Of a stretch of DNA of 64,000 nt, positions 28,202 through 36,211 are shown piece after piece. This DNA comes from DASVFB01 sp963815965. Its GTDB lineage: Bacteria > Actinomycetota > Thermoleophilia > Gaiellales > Gaiellaceae. Location: positions 86,920 through 150,919 of the forward strand of contig CAWFIT010000012.1 in assembly GCA_963815965.1 (NCBI GenBank), written 5' to 3'. How positions within the stretch are numbered: position 1 is the stretch's first letter; each line of letters begins with the position of its first letter. The notes below the pieces were generated by a model, which saw nothing but the letters and a program-made list of their open reading frames with translations, was not told the DNA's origin and did no database searches. A program made the translations under genes and the position numbers.

Positions 28202-30340
28202 TCAGATCCGGGCCGTGAAGAGGCGCCACGAGCCCGGCACGCCGTCCAGGTCCCGCTCGCCGCGCTCCTCAAAGGCGATGCCCGAACCGGCGACGATGTC
28301 CTTGACCGTGCTGGAGACGACCACCTCTCCCGGCTGCGCCACCGCGGCGATGCGGGCGGCGATGTGGACTGCGAGGCCGCGCAGGCCGCCATCCGCCTGC
28401 TCTACCTCGCCCGTGTGCACTCCTGCCCGTACCGCTAGGTCCAACGTCTTGAGCCCGTCCGCGATCGCCGAGGCGCACCGGACCGCGCGCGCCGGGCCGT
28501 CGAACGTCGCGAAGACGCCGTCGCCGACCATGTCCACCTCGTGCCCGCGAAAACGAGCGAGCTGGGCGCGCACGAGGCGATGGTGCTTGGTGAGTAGGTC
28601 TTTCCAGCCGCTGTCGCCGAGTTCCGCCGCCTTCTCCGTAGATCCGACGATGTCAGTGAACAGAAGTGTTGTGAGCACGCGGTCAGGCTGCACTTCCTCC
28701 TGAACACCGGTCAGAAAGCGTTCGATCTCGAGGAGGAGCGCGTTTTGATCTCCCTCCCAGGGGAGGTGGTCGTTTCCCGGCAACTCGACCACGCGTGCGC
28801 CCGAGATGTGCTCGCCCATGAAGCGAGACCCGTCGCGCCAGGTTTCCTGTGCCCGGTGAAGCACGAGGGTCGGGACGCTGATCGTCGGCAGCAGGTCGCG
28901 GACGTCGATCTCGGCGTTCATGAGCCGGAGCGCCTTGCTCGCGCTGGGGCTCGCGCCGCGTCCCACGTACGACACGTACCAGCGCAGCGCCGCCGGGTCG
29001 CGCACGATGTCCGGGGCGACGCGGCTGAGCCAGTCTCTAGTCGCAAGCGCTGCCCAGTCGTCCTCCTCGAGGAGGGCGAGGCGCCGGCGGAGATTCTCTT
29101 CGCTCACGCCCCAGGGGTAGTCCGGCGCCTGCATCTCACGCGGGAAGGTGCCCATCAGGACGAGCGCGGCGGCTCGCGCGGGGTGGGTCGCGGCGAAGAG
29201 CGTCGACATCGCTCCTCCTTCGGAGAGACCCAGCAAGATCGCCCGCTCCGAGCCGACAGAGTCAAGCACGGCACGAACGTCGTCCATACGCGTTTCCAGG
29301 TCGGGCAGACGCTCCGGGGAAACTCGATCGGAGAGGCCGGTGCCGCGCTTGTCGAAGAGGATGAGTCGACCCATCGACGCGAGCCGCCGGTAAAAGGCCG
29401 CGAGCTTCGGGTATTCCCAACCGGGCTGAAAGGCGCAGACCCAGCCATGGACGAGAACGAGGTCGAGCGGTCCGTCACCGACGACCTGGTAGGCGATCCT
29501 GATATCGCCGCTTCGCGCGTAGGAGACCTCGCCCACCGGAGCCGTGCTGACGACTCCGGCATCTGGCGTGGACGCGGTGGCGCGCACCTCCGTGCTTGTC
29601 GGCAGCTCGAGGGATGTGTCCTGCTGCAGCATTAGCCGCTCGAGCTCGCGCAGCGAAGCCGACGGCTCGATCCCGAGCTCCTCGGCGAGCGTCCGCCGGA
29701 ATGTCTGGTAGCTCGCGAGCGCCTCGGCGTGCCGCCCCGATCCGTAGAGCGCGAGCATGTGCTGGGAGCGAAGACGCTCGCGTAGCGGGTGTTGGGCAAT
29801 CAGCGTCTCGAGCTCGCCGACGACCTCGCGCTGATGCCCAAGCGCGAGCTCCGCCTCGATTCGTAATTCGACTGCGGCCAGGCGTAGCTCCTCGAGACGC
29901 CCGCCCTCGTGCCTGCCGAAGGGTTCAGCGAACTCGGCGAGGGCCGGCCCGCGCCAGAGCGCAAGCGCGCCGGTCAGCAGCTCCCTTGCCTTCTCGGAGT
30001 TGTTCTGCGCGAGCGCCTGCCGGGCGCCGGCGACCGAGTGCTCGAAACGGGAGAGATCGAGTTCGTCGTCGCCTACCTCGAGCAAGTAGCCGGGCGCGCG
30101 TGTGTGCAGCCGCGGCTCCGGCAGCGCCTTCCGCAGCTGCGACACGTGGATCTGCACCATCTTCTGCGCCGAGTCCGGCACGGTCTCGCCCCAGAGCGCG
30201 TCGATGAGTTGCTCGCGGGAAACCGTGTGGTTGGCGTTCAGGAGCAGGATCGCGAGGAGCGCCCGCTGCTTGCCCGCCGCGATCTGCACCGGCACGCCAG
30301 CGCGCAGAACCTCTAGCGGGCCGAGGAGGCGAAAGTCCAT
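28202..30340 (-). CDS. SARP/BTAD regulator fused to alpha/beta hydrolase and class III cyclase
   Basis: A 712-residue fusion. Residues 1-95 are an OmpR-like SARP DNA-binding domain (LLGPLEVLRAG), and 96-240 are the BTAD helical domain. Residues about 272-540 are an alpha/beta hydrolase with nucleophile Ser373 in GLSEGG and His525 in PGNDHLPW. Residues about 555-712 are a class III cyclase with the metal Asp563 in FTDIVGST. The second metal motif is preceded by Asp (VDMVGDG) instead of the adenine-selecting Lys. Mycobacterial Rv1900c has the hydrolase-cyclase half. It probably senses an ester or small ligand and regulates nearby genes. Confidence 0.85.
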   Translation of the reverse strand: MDFRLLGPLEVLRAGVPVQIAAGKQRALLAILLLNANHTVSREQLIDALWGETVPDSAQKMVQIHVSQLRKALPEPRLHTRAPGYLLEVGDDELDLSRFEHSVAGARQALAQNNSEKARELLTGALALWRGPALAEFAEPFGRHEGGRLEELRLAAVELRIEAELALGHQREVVGELETLIAQHPLRERLRSQHMLALYGSGRHAEALASYQTFRRTLAEELGIEPSASLRELERLMLQQDTSLELPTSTEVRATASTPDAGVVSTAPVGEVSYARSGDIRIAYQVVGDGPLDLVLVHGWVCAFQPGWEYPKLAAFYRRLASMGRLILFDKRGTGLSDRVSPERLPDLETRMDDVRAVLDSVGSERAILLGLSEGGAMSTLFAATHPARAAALVLMGTFPREMQAPDYPWGVSEENLRRRLALLEEDDWAALATRDWLSRVAPDIVRDPAALRWYVSYVGRGASPSASKALRLMNAEIDVRDLLPTISVPTLVLHRAQETWRDGSRFMGEHISGARVVELPGNDHLPWEGDQNALLLEIERFLTGVQEEVQPDRVLTTLLFTDIVGSTEKAAELGDSGWKDLLTKHHRLVRAQLARFRGHEVDMVGDGVFATFDGPARAVRCASAIADGLKTLDLAVRAGVHTGEVEQADGGLRGLAVHIAARIAAVAQPGEVVVSSTVKDIVAGSGIAFEERGERDLDGVPGSWRLFTARI

Positions 30341-30400
30341 CTCGAGATGTGTCTGAAGCTACCACCGTTCCGGCCGTCGGCTGGTTCCCTTTGCCATGCA

Positions 30401-30434
30401 CGCGAAGAGCCGCCCCGCGGGGCGGCTCTTCGCG
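30401..30434. terminator. Perfect GC-rich hairpin
   Basis: A 34-bp perfect palindrome with 16-bp arms (CGCGAAGAGCCGCCCC and its complement) around a central GC. It lies between the start of the SARP fusion and the 3' end of the secreted protein gene on the minus strand. It has no T-tract, but its place just after the stop at 30459 fits a transcription terminator for that gene. Confidence 0.6.
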
Positions 30435-30458
30435 TAGGTTGGGCTACCTCGGCCGACG

Positions 30459-30929
30459 CTACGTGCACTCGATGCTCAGGTTGTCGTGCTGGACGATCAC
30501 GTCGTCGCCGTCGATCGTCATGTGGGCGGTCTCGTGGACGAGGAGGTTGTTCCCAGGCCCGGGCCCGATCAGCCGGAAGTTGTTCACGTACGTCAGTGTG
30601 TAATGCCCGTTCTGGACGCTCCCGGTGGACGTGCCCTGAGTGACGCCCGTGACGCGGTAGACGTCGCCGGTGATCCCCCCGACCATGGTTCCGTGCGGCT
30701 GGAACTGGAACCGATCCGAGGTGTTGTTGTCATTGACGGTCGAGGTGATCAGGTTGTGAACGTCGATCCTGCCGGAGAGGATCTCGCCGGCGCCGCCGTT
30801 GGCGCACGGTACGAACCCAGCGAAGCTGATCGAAGCCATGTCGTTCGTGATGACCTCCGCCTGAGCTGCGCTTACGCTCGCCGCCGTCCCTACGGTGGCT
30901 ATCGCAAGTAGTACGAGAATGCGCTTCAT
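30459..30929 (-). CDS. Secreted protein of unknown function
   Basis: A 156-residue exported protein: signal peptide at about residues 1-24 (ILVLLAIATVGTAASVSAAQA) and a mature beta-rich domain with two cysteines (VPCANGG and the final IECT) that may form a disulfide. AAGGAGG precedes the ATG at 30929. Two 11-bp-spaced repeats at 31022-31043 lie about 93-114 bp upstream of the start. The family is not recognised. Confidence 0.7.
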   Translation of the reverse strand: MKRILVLLAIATVGTAASVSAAQAEVITNDMASISFAGFVPCANGGAGEILSGRIDVHNLITSTVNDNNTSDRFQFQPHGTMVGGITGDVYRVTGVTQGTSTGSVQNGHYTLTYVNNFRLIGPGPGNNLLVHETAHMTIDGDDVIVQHDNLSIECT

Positions 30930-30981
30930 TGTGATTCGCCTCCTTGCTGGTTGTCCGGCCAGGCGCCGGATGAGTCGACGC

Positions 30982-32208
30982 CTAGGAGACGCGACCGCGG
31001 TTGCCGGTCGATAGAGCCGGCGGTAAAGCGCTGGTAAGCGCGGCCGCACGTCGCGAGTCGGGATCGTGGGCGAGGGTGGCCGCGGCACCGAGGAAGAAAG
31101 CGCCCATGGTGGCGCCAAGCGCGCTGTAACCGCCGACGGTGAGCGCGGCACCGCCTGCGATCGAGCCCGCGAGGTAGCCGAACTGCATAGTCGCCGCGCG
31201 GAGGCTCGTCACGGCCGGCCGGATCTCGGGCGCTGTCGCAAGTGCGAACGCGTTCGCGACGAGGGCGCGTCCCCCGGCCAGGAACGCCGCGCCGGCGAAG
31301 AGAGCCGTGCTCGCCGCGATGCCCGTGCGCGCCGCGCCGAAGAGGCTGTCCGTCAGCGCAAGCAGGACCGCGAGCCGGACGAGCACTCGGCGTGGCTCAT
31401 CGCCGACAAGCCGACGACCGAGCAGGTTGCCCGCGACGTAAGCGACCGCCGCGATCGCGAGCAGGCACCCCGTCAACGTGGTTGACGTCGCGTACGACTC
31501 GGCGAAGAGCGCACCTGCGAAGACGAGTGTTCCCGCCCAGGCGGCGTTGGCGAGTAGCTCAGACGCCAGCCAGCGCGCCAGCGTAGGGTCGGCGAGGGCC
31601 GTGCGAGCGCGTGCGGGTCGCGATTGCGCGGGCGGCTGCCCCGCCCGCGAGGCGACGAGGATCGCCGCTGACGCCGCGGCAACAGGAGGCAGTGCCAGCC
31701 ATCCGAGGCGCCAGCTGCACTCACCCAGCGCGCCGACCAGCGGCATGCCAACGATCCAGGCGGCGGGCTGGCCGACAAGCGCCCAGGACAGAGTGCGCGT
31801 CCGCAGTTCGGGCGTTACCCATTCCGCGGCGGCGAGCGTTCCCGCCGTCGTCAGCACGGCGACGGCGATGCCCACCGGCACCTGGGCGAGGGCCAGCAGC
31901 GCGAAGGTCGGAGCCGCCGCGCTTGCGATCGAGGCGAGCGCCAAGACCAGCGAGGCCACCAGGAGCTGGCGGCCGAGGCCGATGCGTCCGGCGACGGCGC
32001 CGAGCATCAGTGCCGTGATGCCTGCGGCCAGGCCGGTGATCGTCCGCAACTGACCCGCCGCGGCCGTCGACACGTGGAGGTCGCCAGCCGCCTCCGCCAG
32101 GACCGGCGACATCGCGATCAGCGCCGCCTGGCTCGCGAACAGGCACAGGAACAGAGCGATGCTTACCGCGCGGTACCCGCCGTTCTTGTCGCCTCTGGTT
32201 GTCCCCAT
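30982..32208 (-). CDS. MFS transporter
   Basis: A 408-residue major facilitator protein with about 12 hydrophobic segments and the cytoplasmic loop between TM2 and TM3 (GAVAGRIGLGRQLLVAS) in place of the usual motif A. It resembles sugar-efflux or drug-efflux MFS members (DHA1-like). The ATG follows GGAGGCACGCA. It is divergent from the OsmC operon across 217 bp. Confidence 0.8.
   Translation of the reverse strand: MGTTRGDKNGGYRAVSIALFLCLFASQAALIAMSPVLAEAAGDLHVSTAAAGQLRTITGLAAGITALMLGAVAGRIGLGRQLLVASLVLALASIASAAAPTFALLALAQVPVGIAVAVLTTAGTLAAAEWVTPELRTRTLSWALVGQPAAWIVGMPLVGALGECSWRLGWLALPPVAAASAAILVASRAGQPPAQSRPARARTALADPTLARWLASELLANAAWAGTLVFAGALFAESYATSTTLTGCLLAIAAVAYVAGNLLGRRLVGDEPRRVLVRLAVLLALTDSLFGAARTGIAASTALFAGAAFLAGGRALVANAFALATAPEIRPAVTSLRAATMQFGYLAGSIAGGAALTVGGYSALGATMGAFFLGAAATLAHDPDSRRAAALTSALPPALSTGNRGRVS
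31022..31043 (-). promoter_or_regulatory. Candidate SARP-type direct repeats upstream of the 30929 gene
   Basis: Read towards the secreted protein gene, TTACC occurs twice with exactly 11 bp between starts (plus-strand GGTAA at 31022-31026 and 31033-31037). Direct repeats with an 11-bp period are the usual layout of SARP binding sites. An equivalent pair occurs upstream of the OsmC gene at the same distance. The site lies inside the 3' end of the MFS gene. Confidence 0.4.
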
Positions 32209-32321
32209 TGCGTGCCTCCAGGCTCGTGGTTGCCTCAGGAGACAGGCGGCCGGTCAACGGCGGGTTGCGACGGAGGAAGGTCCGCGGTAAAGCGAACGCC
32301 CGCACGGACCCGGATCCGCTG

Positions 32322-32337
32322 TTACTCCAGCTTTACC
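32322..32337 (+). promoter_or_regulatory. Candidate SARP-type direct repeats upstream of the OsmC operon
   Basis: TTAC at 32322-32325 and TTACC at 32333-32337 repeat with an 11-bp period, 89-104 bp before the OsmC start. Spacing, core and orientation match the site at 31022-31043. A single GGTAA at 32286, read towards the divergent MFS gene, may be a half site. Confidence 0.4.
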
Positions 32338-32425
32338 GGCGTCTCAACCGGCGACCAACCGCGCGGGTGTCTCCTACCTCGCGACCGACCGGCATGGAGC
32401 CGGACAACGAGTAGGAGGAGATCGA

Positions 32426-32995
32426 ATGACCACGACCATGGACGCGATCCGCAACGGCGTCGACACCGAGCAGCTGTTCGGGACGCTCGACGCGATCAAG
32501 GCGGACCCCTCGCTCGCGAGGTTCCAGTTCCGCGCACGGAACCGCTGGATCGACGGAGCGCACAACCGGACGACAATCCGCGACTTCTACGCCGCCAATC
32601 AGGAAGACACCTCGCGCGCCGAGGAGTTCGTGCTCGACGCCGGCGAGCCGGCGATCCTGCTGGGCACGGACACCGGGCCGAACCCGGCCGAGTACCTGCT
32701 CCACGCGCTCGCCGCCTGCCTGACCACCTCGCTCGTCTACGTCGCCGCCGCCCGCGGCGTCCAGCTGACCGAGGTGGAGTCGACGCTCGAGGGCGACATG
32801 GACGTACAGGGTGCACTCGGCCTGTCGGACGAGTACCGCAACGGCTTCGAGCGGATTCGCGTCTCCTTCCGCGTCGAGGGCAACGCGCCCGAGGAGAAGT
32901 TGCGGGAGATCGTCGCGCGCGCACAGCAGCGCTCGGCCGTCTTCGACATGGTCACGAACAGCGTCCCGGTCACGGTGGACGTGGCGACTGCATGA
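32426..32995 (+). CDS. OsmC family protein
   Basis: A 189-residue OsmC-like protein. The conserved helix PAEYLLHALAACLTTSLVYVA carries the redox Cys region; only one cysteine is evident, whereas hydroperoxide-reducing OsmC and Ohr proteins use two, so it may have a related but different role. The ATG at 32426 follows TAGGAGGAG. It heads an operon with the flavin reductase and the acyl-CoA-dehydrogenase-like enzyme. Confidence 0.8.
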   Translation: MTTTMDAIRNGVDTEQLFGTLDAIKADPSLARFQFRARNRWIDGAHNRTTIRDFYAANQEDTSRAEEFVLDAGEPAILLGTDTGPNPAEYLLHALAACLTTSLVYVAAARGVQLTEVESTLEGDMDVQGALGLSDEYRNGFERIRVSFRVEGNAPEEKLREIVARAQQRSAVFDMVTNSVPVTVDVATA

Positions 32996-33007
32996 CCGCG
33001 ACCGCAC

Positions 33008-33046
33008 AGCGGTTGGCGGCCTCCGAACAGGCGGCTGCCAACCGCT
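33008..33046. promoter_or_regulatory. Intraoperonic hairpin between the OsmC and flavin reductase genes
   Basis: AGCGGTTGGC (33008-33017) and GCCAACCGCT (33037-33046) are perfect complementary arms of 10 bp, with further pairing inside the loop. It sits just after the OsmC stop and 20 bp before the flavin reductase start. It may trim expression or stabilise the upstream mRNA. Confidence 0.5.
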
Positions 33047-33066
33047 TGCCGCAGAGGAAGAGACCG

Positions 33067-33640
33067 ATGCCACCTGCTTTCAAGCTCATCACCGATCCGA
33101 CGCGAGAGTCCACGCTGATCGCCGGACTTCGTCGATGCCATGAGCACGCTCGCGAGCGGCGTCGTGCTGGTCACCGTCTGGGTTGCCGACAGGCCCTGGG
33201 GGATGACCGTCACCGCGTTCGCTTCGGTATCCGCCGAGCCGCCGACGGTCCTCGTCTCGCTCGGCTCGGAGACGACGAGCGCGCGTGAGATCACTGCAAC
33301 CCGGAGCTTCGGCGTCAGCATCCTCGCCGAGGAGCAGCTCGCGGTCGCCCGCCTCGGCTCGGAGCCTGGCGCGGCCAAGTTCCTCGAGCCCTTTGTCGAC
33401 ACTGGCGACGGGAGCAGCGACAGCCCGGTCGTCGCCGGCGCGCTCGCCCACCTCGATTGTGAGCTGTCGGACGCCGTTCAGATCGCCGACCACACGATCC
33501 TCTTCGGCCGTGTTCGCGCTGCACGTGCGTCATGCAGCGGCAGGCCGCTCCTGTACCACCGCCGCGGCTACCGGACGCTCGGCGACCGTGCCGCGGGACG
33601 CCCACCGACTGAAACGGAGCTCAAATGTCTCTCGAGCTGA
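33067..33640 (+). CDS. Flavin reductase-like FMN-binding protein (one frameshift)
   Basis: The main frame reads MSTLASGVVLVTVWVADRPW and GMTVTAFASVSAEPPTVLVS, the hallmark of HpaC-type flavin reductases that supply reduced flavin to monooxygenases. The N-terminus from the ATG at 33067 joins it through a one-base shift near 33128. The expected length is about 190 residues. Its end overlaps the start of the next gene by 16 bases, so it is probably the reductase partner of that enzyme. Confidence 0.75.
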
Positions 33641-34843
33641 CAGCCAGAACCGACCCCGGCGTGCGCCTGGTCGCGCTCGCCGAGACGCTGGCGAACGAGA
33701 TCGCCCCGCGTGCCGCAGACCACGACCGCGACGGGACCTTCCCTTTCGACAGCTTCGCTGCCGTCAAGCAAAGCGGCTACCTCGCTGCGCCGGTCCCCGA
33801 GCAGCTCGGCGGTCTCGGCGTCACCTCCGTTCACGACCTGCTCGTCGCGTCGAGCCGGCTCGCCCGCGGCGACGCGGCGCTGACCCTGGGCGTGAACATG
33901 CACCTCGTCTTCGTGTCCAGCGTCGCGCGCCGTTGGCAAATGGCGACGGCAGCAGGCGACGAGCGACGCGCTGGAGCCTTCGGTGAGACGCTAGAGGAGG
34001 TCGCGAAAGACGGCACCGTCTTTGTCGCCGCCGGCAGCGAGCTGAGGCAGGATCTCACGCGCCCGACGACGACGGCGAAGCGCACCGAGACGGGCTGGAT
34101 CGTCTCCGGGCACAAGGTGTTCTGCACGATGGCGCCCGCCGCCGACGTCCTCTACACCGCCGTCACCTACACGGACGACGGCGGCCGTGAGCGGTACGGC
34201 TACGCGATGGTCCCGCGCCGAACCCCGGGCGTGGTCGTCCATGACGACTGGGACGCGCTCGGCATGCGCGCTTCGGGCAGCCACTCCGTGTCGTTCGAGA
34301 ACGTGCGGCTTCCGTTGTCGGCGCTTCGCGGCGGTTTCCCGATCGGGGACACCATCCAGTACATGGAGAGGAATCTCGCGGCCGGGCTCTTCCACGCAGC
34401 CGCCGCTCTCGGGATCGCAGAGAGTGCGCACGCGAGCGTCGCCGCCGGACTCGCGCGTCGCGACGGTCTCGACCCGCACGCGCAGATGCTCGCTGCGCAG
34501 ACCTTCGTCGATCTCTCCGCCTGCCGCGCGGTGTTCTCGCGCGCCGCCGCGCTGATCGACGAGCACCACGAGCGCAACCCGACCTCGCGCGGAACCGCTG
34601 CAGGAGCTGACGCAACTATTCGCGGAAGCCCAGAGCGCCAAGCTCTACATCGGCGAGGCCGCGGTCCGCATCGTCGACCGCGCGCTCGCGCTCTCCGGCG
34701 GCTCCGGTTACCTGAACGGCAGCCCCCTCGCCCGCGCCTACCGCGACGTCCGCGCAGTGCCTTTCATGCACCCGCTCGGCGCGAACCGTGCCTACGCCTT
34801 CCTCGGGCAGCTCGCCGCGGGCCGCGAGCCGAGTCTCCACTGA
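33625..34843 (+). CDS. Acyl-CoA dehydrogenase-like flavoprotein (one frameshift)
   Basis: A protein of about 405 residues with the acyl-CoA dehydrogenase fold: an N-terminal helical domain, a central beta domain (GWIVSGHKVFCTMAPAADVL) and a C-terminal helical domain whose last part (AEAQSAKLYIGEAAVRIVD) appears after a one-base shift near 34598. Beside a flavin reductase, it may be a reduced-flavin-dependent monooxygenase of the DszC/HpaB-like class rather than a true fatty-acid dehydrogenase. The corrected stop is at 34841-34843. Confidence 0.75.
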
Positions 34844-34860
34844 TAAACAACGCTCGGTCC

Positions 34861-35316
34861 TCAGCTCACCGCTTTCTTCACGAGCGCGGCGATCTTTGCC
34901 TCGTCGGCGGCGGTCAACTTCTTCAGCGCGAAGGAGGTCGTCCACATGGCGCCTTCGTCGAGATTCGCCGCTTCTTCGAAGCCGAACGTCGCGTACCTCG
35001 AGTTGAACTTCCCCGCGCTCTTGAAGAAGCACACGACCTTGCCGTCCTTTGCGTACGCGGGCATTCCGTACCAGGTCTTCGGCCAGAGGGCCGGCGCGGT
35101 GGTCGCGATCATGGCATGGAGCCGCTTGGCCATTGCGCGATCCGATTCCTTCATCTCGGCGATCGCCGCGAGCACGTCGCGTTCCCCTTCCGCTCGGTTC
35201 TTGCTCGCTCGCTCCTCTGCCTTCAGCTCTCGGGCACGAGCCTTCATCGCGGCGCGTTCCTCGGCCGTGAATCCCTTGTCGGACTTTCGCGTGCCCTTCT
35301 TTTTGGTCTCGGCCAT
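34861..35316 (-). CDS. DUF1801-domain protein (copy 1)
   Basis: A 151-residue protein: the first 45 residues are Lys/Arg/Glu-rich and probably disordered, and the rest is a DUF1801/iron-chaperone-like domain (LWPKTWYGMPAYAKDGKVVCFFK). The family is compared with frataxin-like YdhG proteins, but its role is unsettled. It starts three bases after the VOC gene stop and is translationally linked to it. A second, unrelated copy is at 55467. Confidence 0.75.
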   Translation of the reverse strand: MAETKKKGTRKSDKGFTAEERAAMKARARELKAEERASKNRAEGERDVLAAIAEMKESDRAMAKRLHAMIATTAPALWPKTWYGMPAYAKDGKVVCFFKSAGKFNSRYATFGFEEAANLDEGAMWTTSFALKKLTAADEAKIAALVKKAVS

Positions 35317-35319
35317 CGC

Positions 35320-35730
35320 TCACCTCACCTCCTGGATTCGGATCAGGTTCCCCGCAGGGTCGCGGAAGGCGCAGTCGCGGATCCCGTACGGCTGGTCAGT
35401 CGGCTCCTGGACCACCTCGGCGTCGCCGGCCTGCAGTTGCTCGAAGGTGCCGTCGAGGTCGGTGGTGGCCAGGTTGATGCTGGCGTATGTGCCCTTGGCC
35501 ATCATCTCCGCGATCGTGTGGCGTTCCTCGTCGGTGACGCCGGGAGTGGCGGACGGCGGATAGAGGACGATGGACGTGCCGGGCTGGTCGGCGGGGCCGA
35601 CCGTGATCCAGTGCAGGCCGCCGTATTCGACGTCGGCGCGGACCTCGAAGCCCAGGGTGTCGCGATAGAAGGCCACGGATGCGTCAGGGTCTTCGTGCGG
35701 AAGCATGCTCGCGTGAATGGTGATGTCCAT
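35320..35730 (-). CDS. VOC/glyoxalase-family protein
   Basis: A 136-residue vicinal-oxygen-chelate protein with two beta-alpha-beta-beta modules: SVAFYRDTLGFEVRADVEYG and ASINLATTDLDGTFEQLQ, ending CAFRDPAGNLIRIQEV. It may act in glyoxalase, dioxygenase or resistance chemistry; the metal ligands are not fully clear. The ATG at 35730 is chosen; one at 35739 would add three residues. Confidence 0.8.
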   Translation of the reverse strand: MDITIHASMLPHEDPDASVAFYRDTLGFEVRADVEYGGLHWITVGPADQPGTSIVLYPPSATPGVTDEERHTIAEMMAKGTYASINLATTDLDGTFEQLQAGDAEVVQEPTDQPYGIRDCAFRDPAGNLIRIQEVR

Positions 35731-35740
35731 GGCGGTCACG

Positions 35741-36184
35741 TTAGACGCGGCCGGTGAGCGGCGCTTCTCGATTCCTGACAGGTCTGGTCACTTGCTTCGC
35801 GACGCACGGCGGCATCCCCGCCATAGCGCGCGGCGCCTCGCGGCGGTAGGTGCTTGGCGGCACTCCGACCAACTCGGTGAAGCGAGTGCTGAAGGTGCCC
35901 AGCGACGAGCAGCCGACCGCGAAACAGACCTCGGTGACGCTGAGGTCGCCACGTCGCAGCAGCGCCATCGCGCGCTCGATGCGCCGCGTCATCAGATAGC
36001 TGTACGGCGACTCGCCGTAGGCGAGCCGGAACCGGCGGCTGAGGTGCCCGGCCGACATGTGCGCGCCACGGGCGAGCGCCTCGACGTCCAGCGGCTGAGC
36101 GTACTCGCGGTCGATCCGGTCGCGAACGCGACGCAGCAACGCGAGGTCGCGCAGGTGCTGAGCCGAGGCGGGTCTGCTGTTCAC
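35741..36184 (-). CDS. AraC-family transcriptional regulator
   Basis: A 147-residue protein that is essentially the two-helix AraC DNA-binding domain (IDREYAQPLDVEALARGAHM for helix-turn-helix 1, then VCFAVGCSSLGTFSTRFTEL for helix-turn-helix 2) with no ligand domain. It starts at a GTG at 36184, 27 bp from the divergent glutaminyl-tRNA synthetase. The VOC and DUF1801 genes follow on the same strand and are likely targets. Confidence 0.8.
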   Translation of the reverse strand: MNSRPASAQHLRDLALLRRVRDRIDREYAQPLDVEALARGAHMSAGHLSRRFRLAYGESPYSYLMTRRIERAMALLRRGDLSVTEVCFAVGCSSLGTFSTRFTELVGVPPSTYRREAPRAMAGMPPCVAKQVTRPVRNREAPLTGRV

Positions 36185-36211
36185 CTGCGAGATCGTGCCA
36201 GTATCAACGGC

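Noticed and set aside
32992..33066. Upstream ATG at 32992 as the start of the flavin reductase
   Set aside because: It would translate the strong hairpin at 33008-33046, while the ATG at 33067 has its own GA-rich ribosome site.
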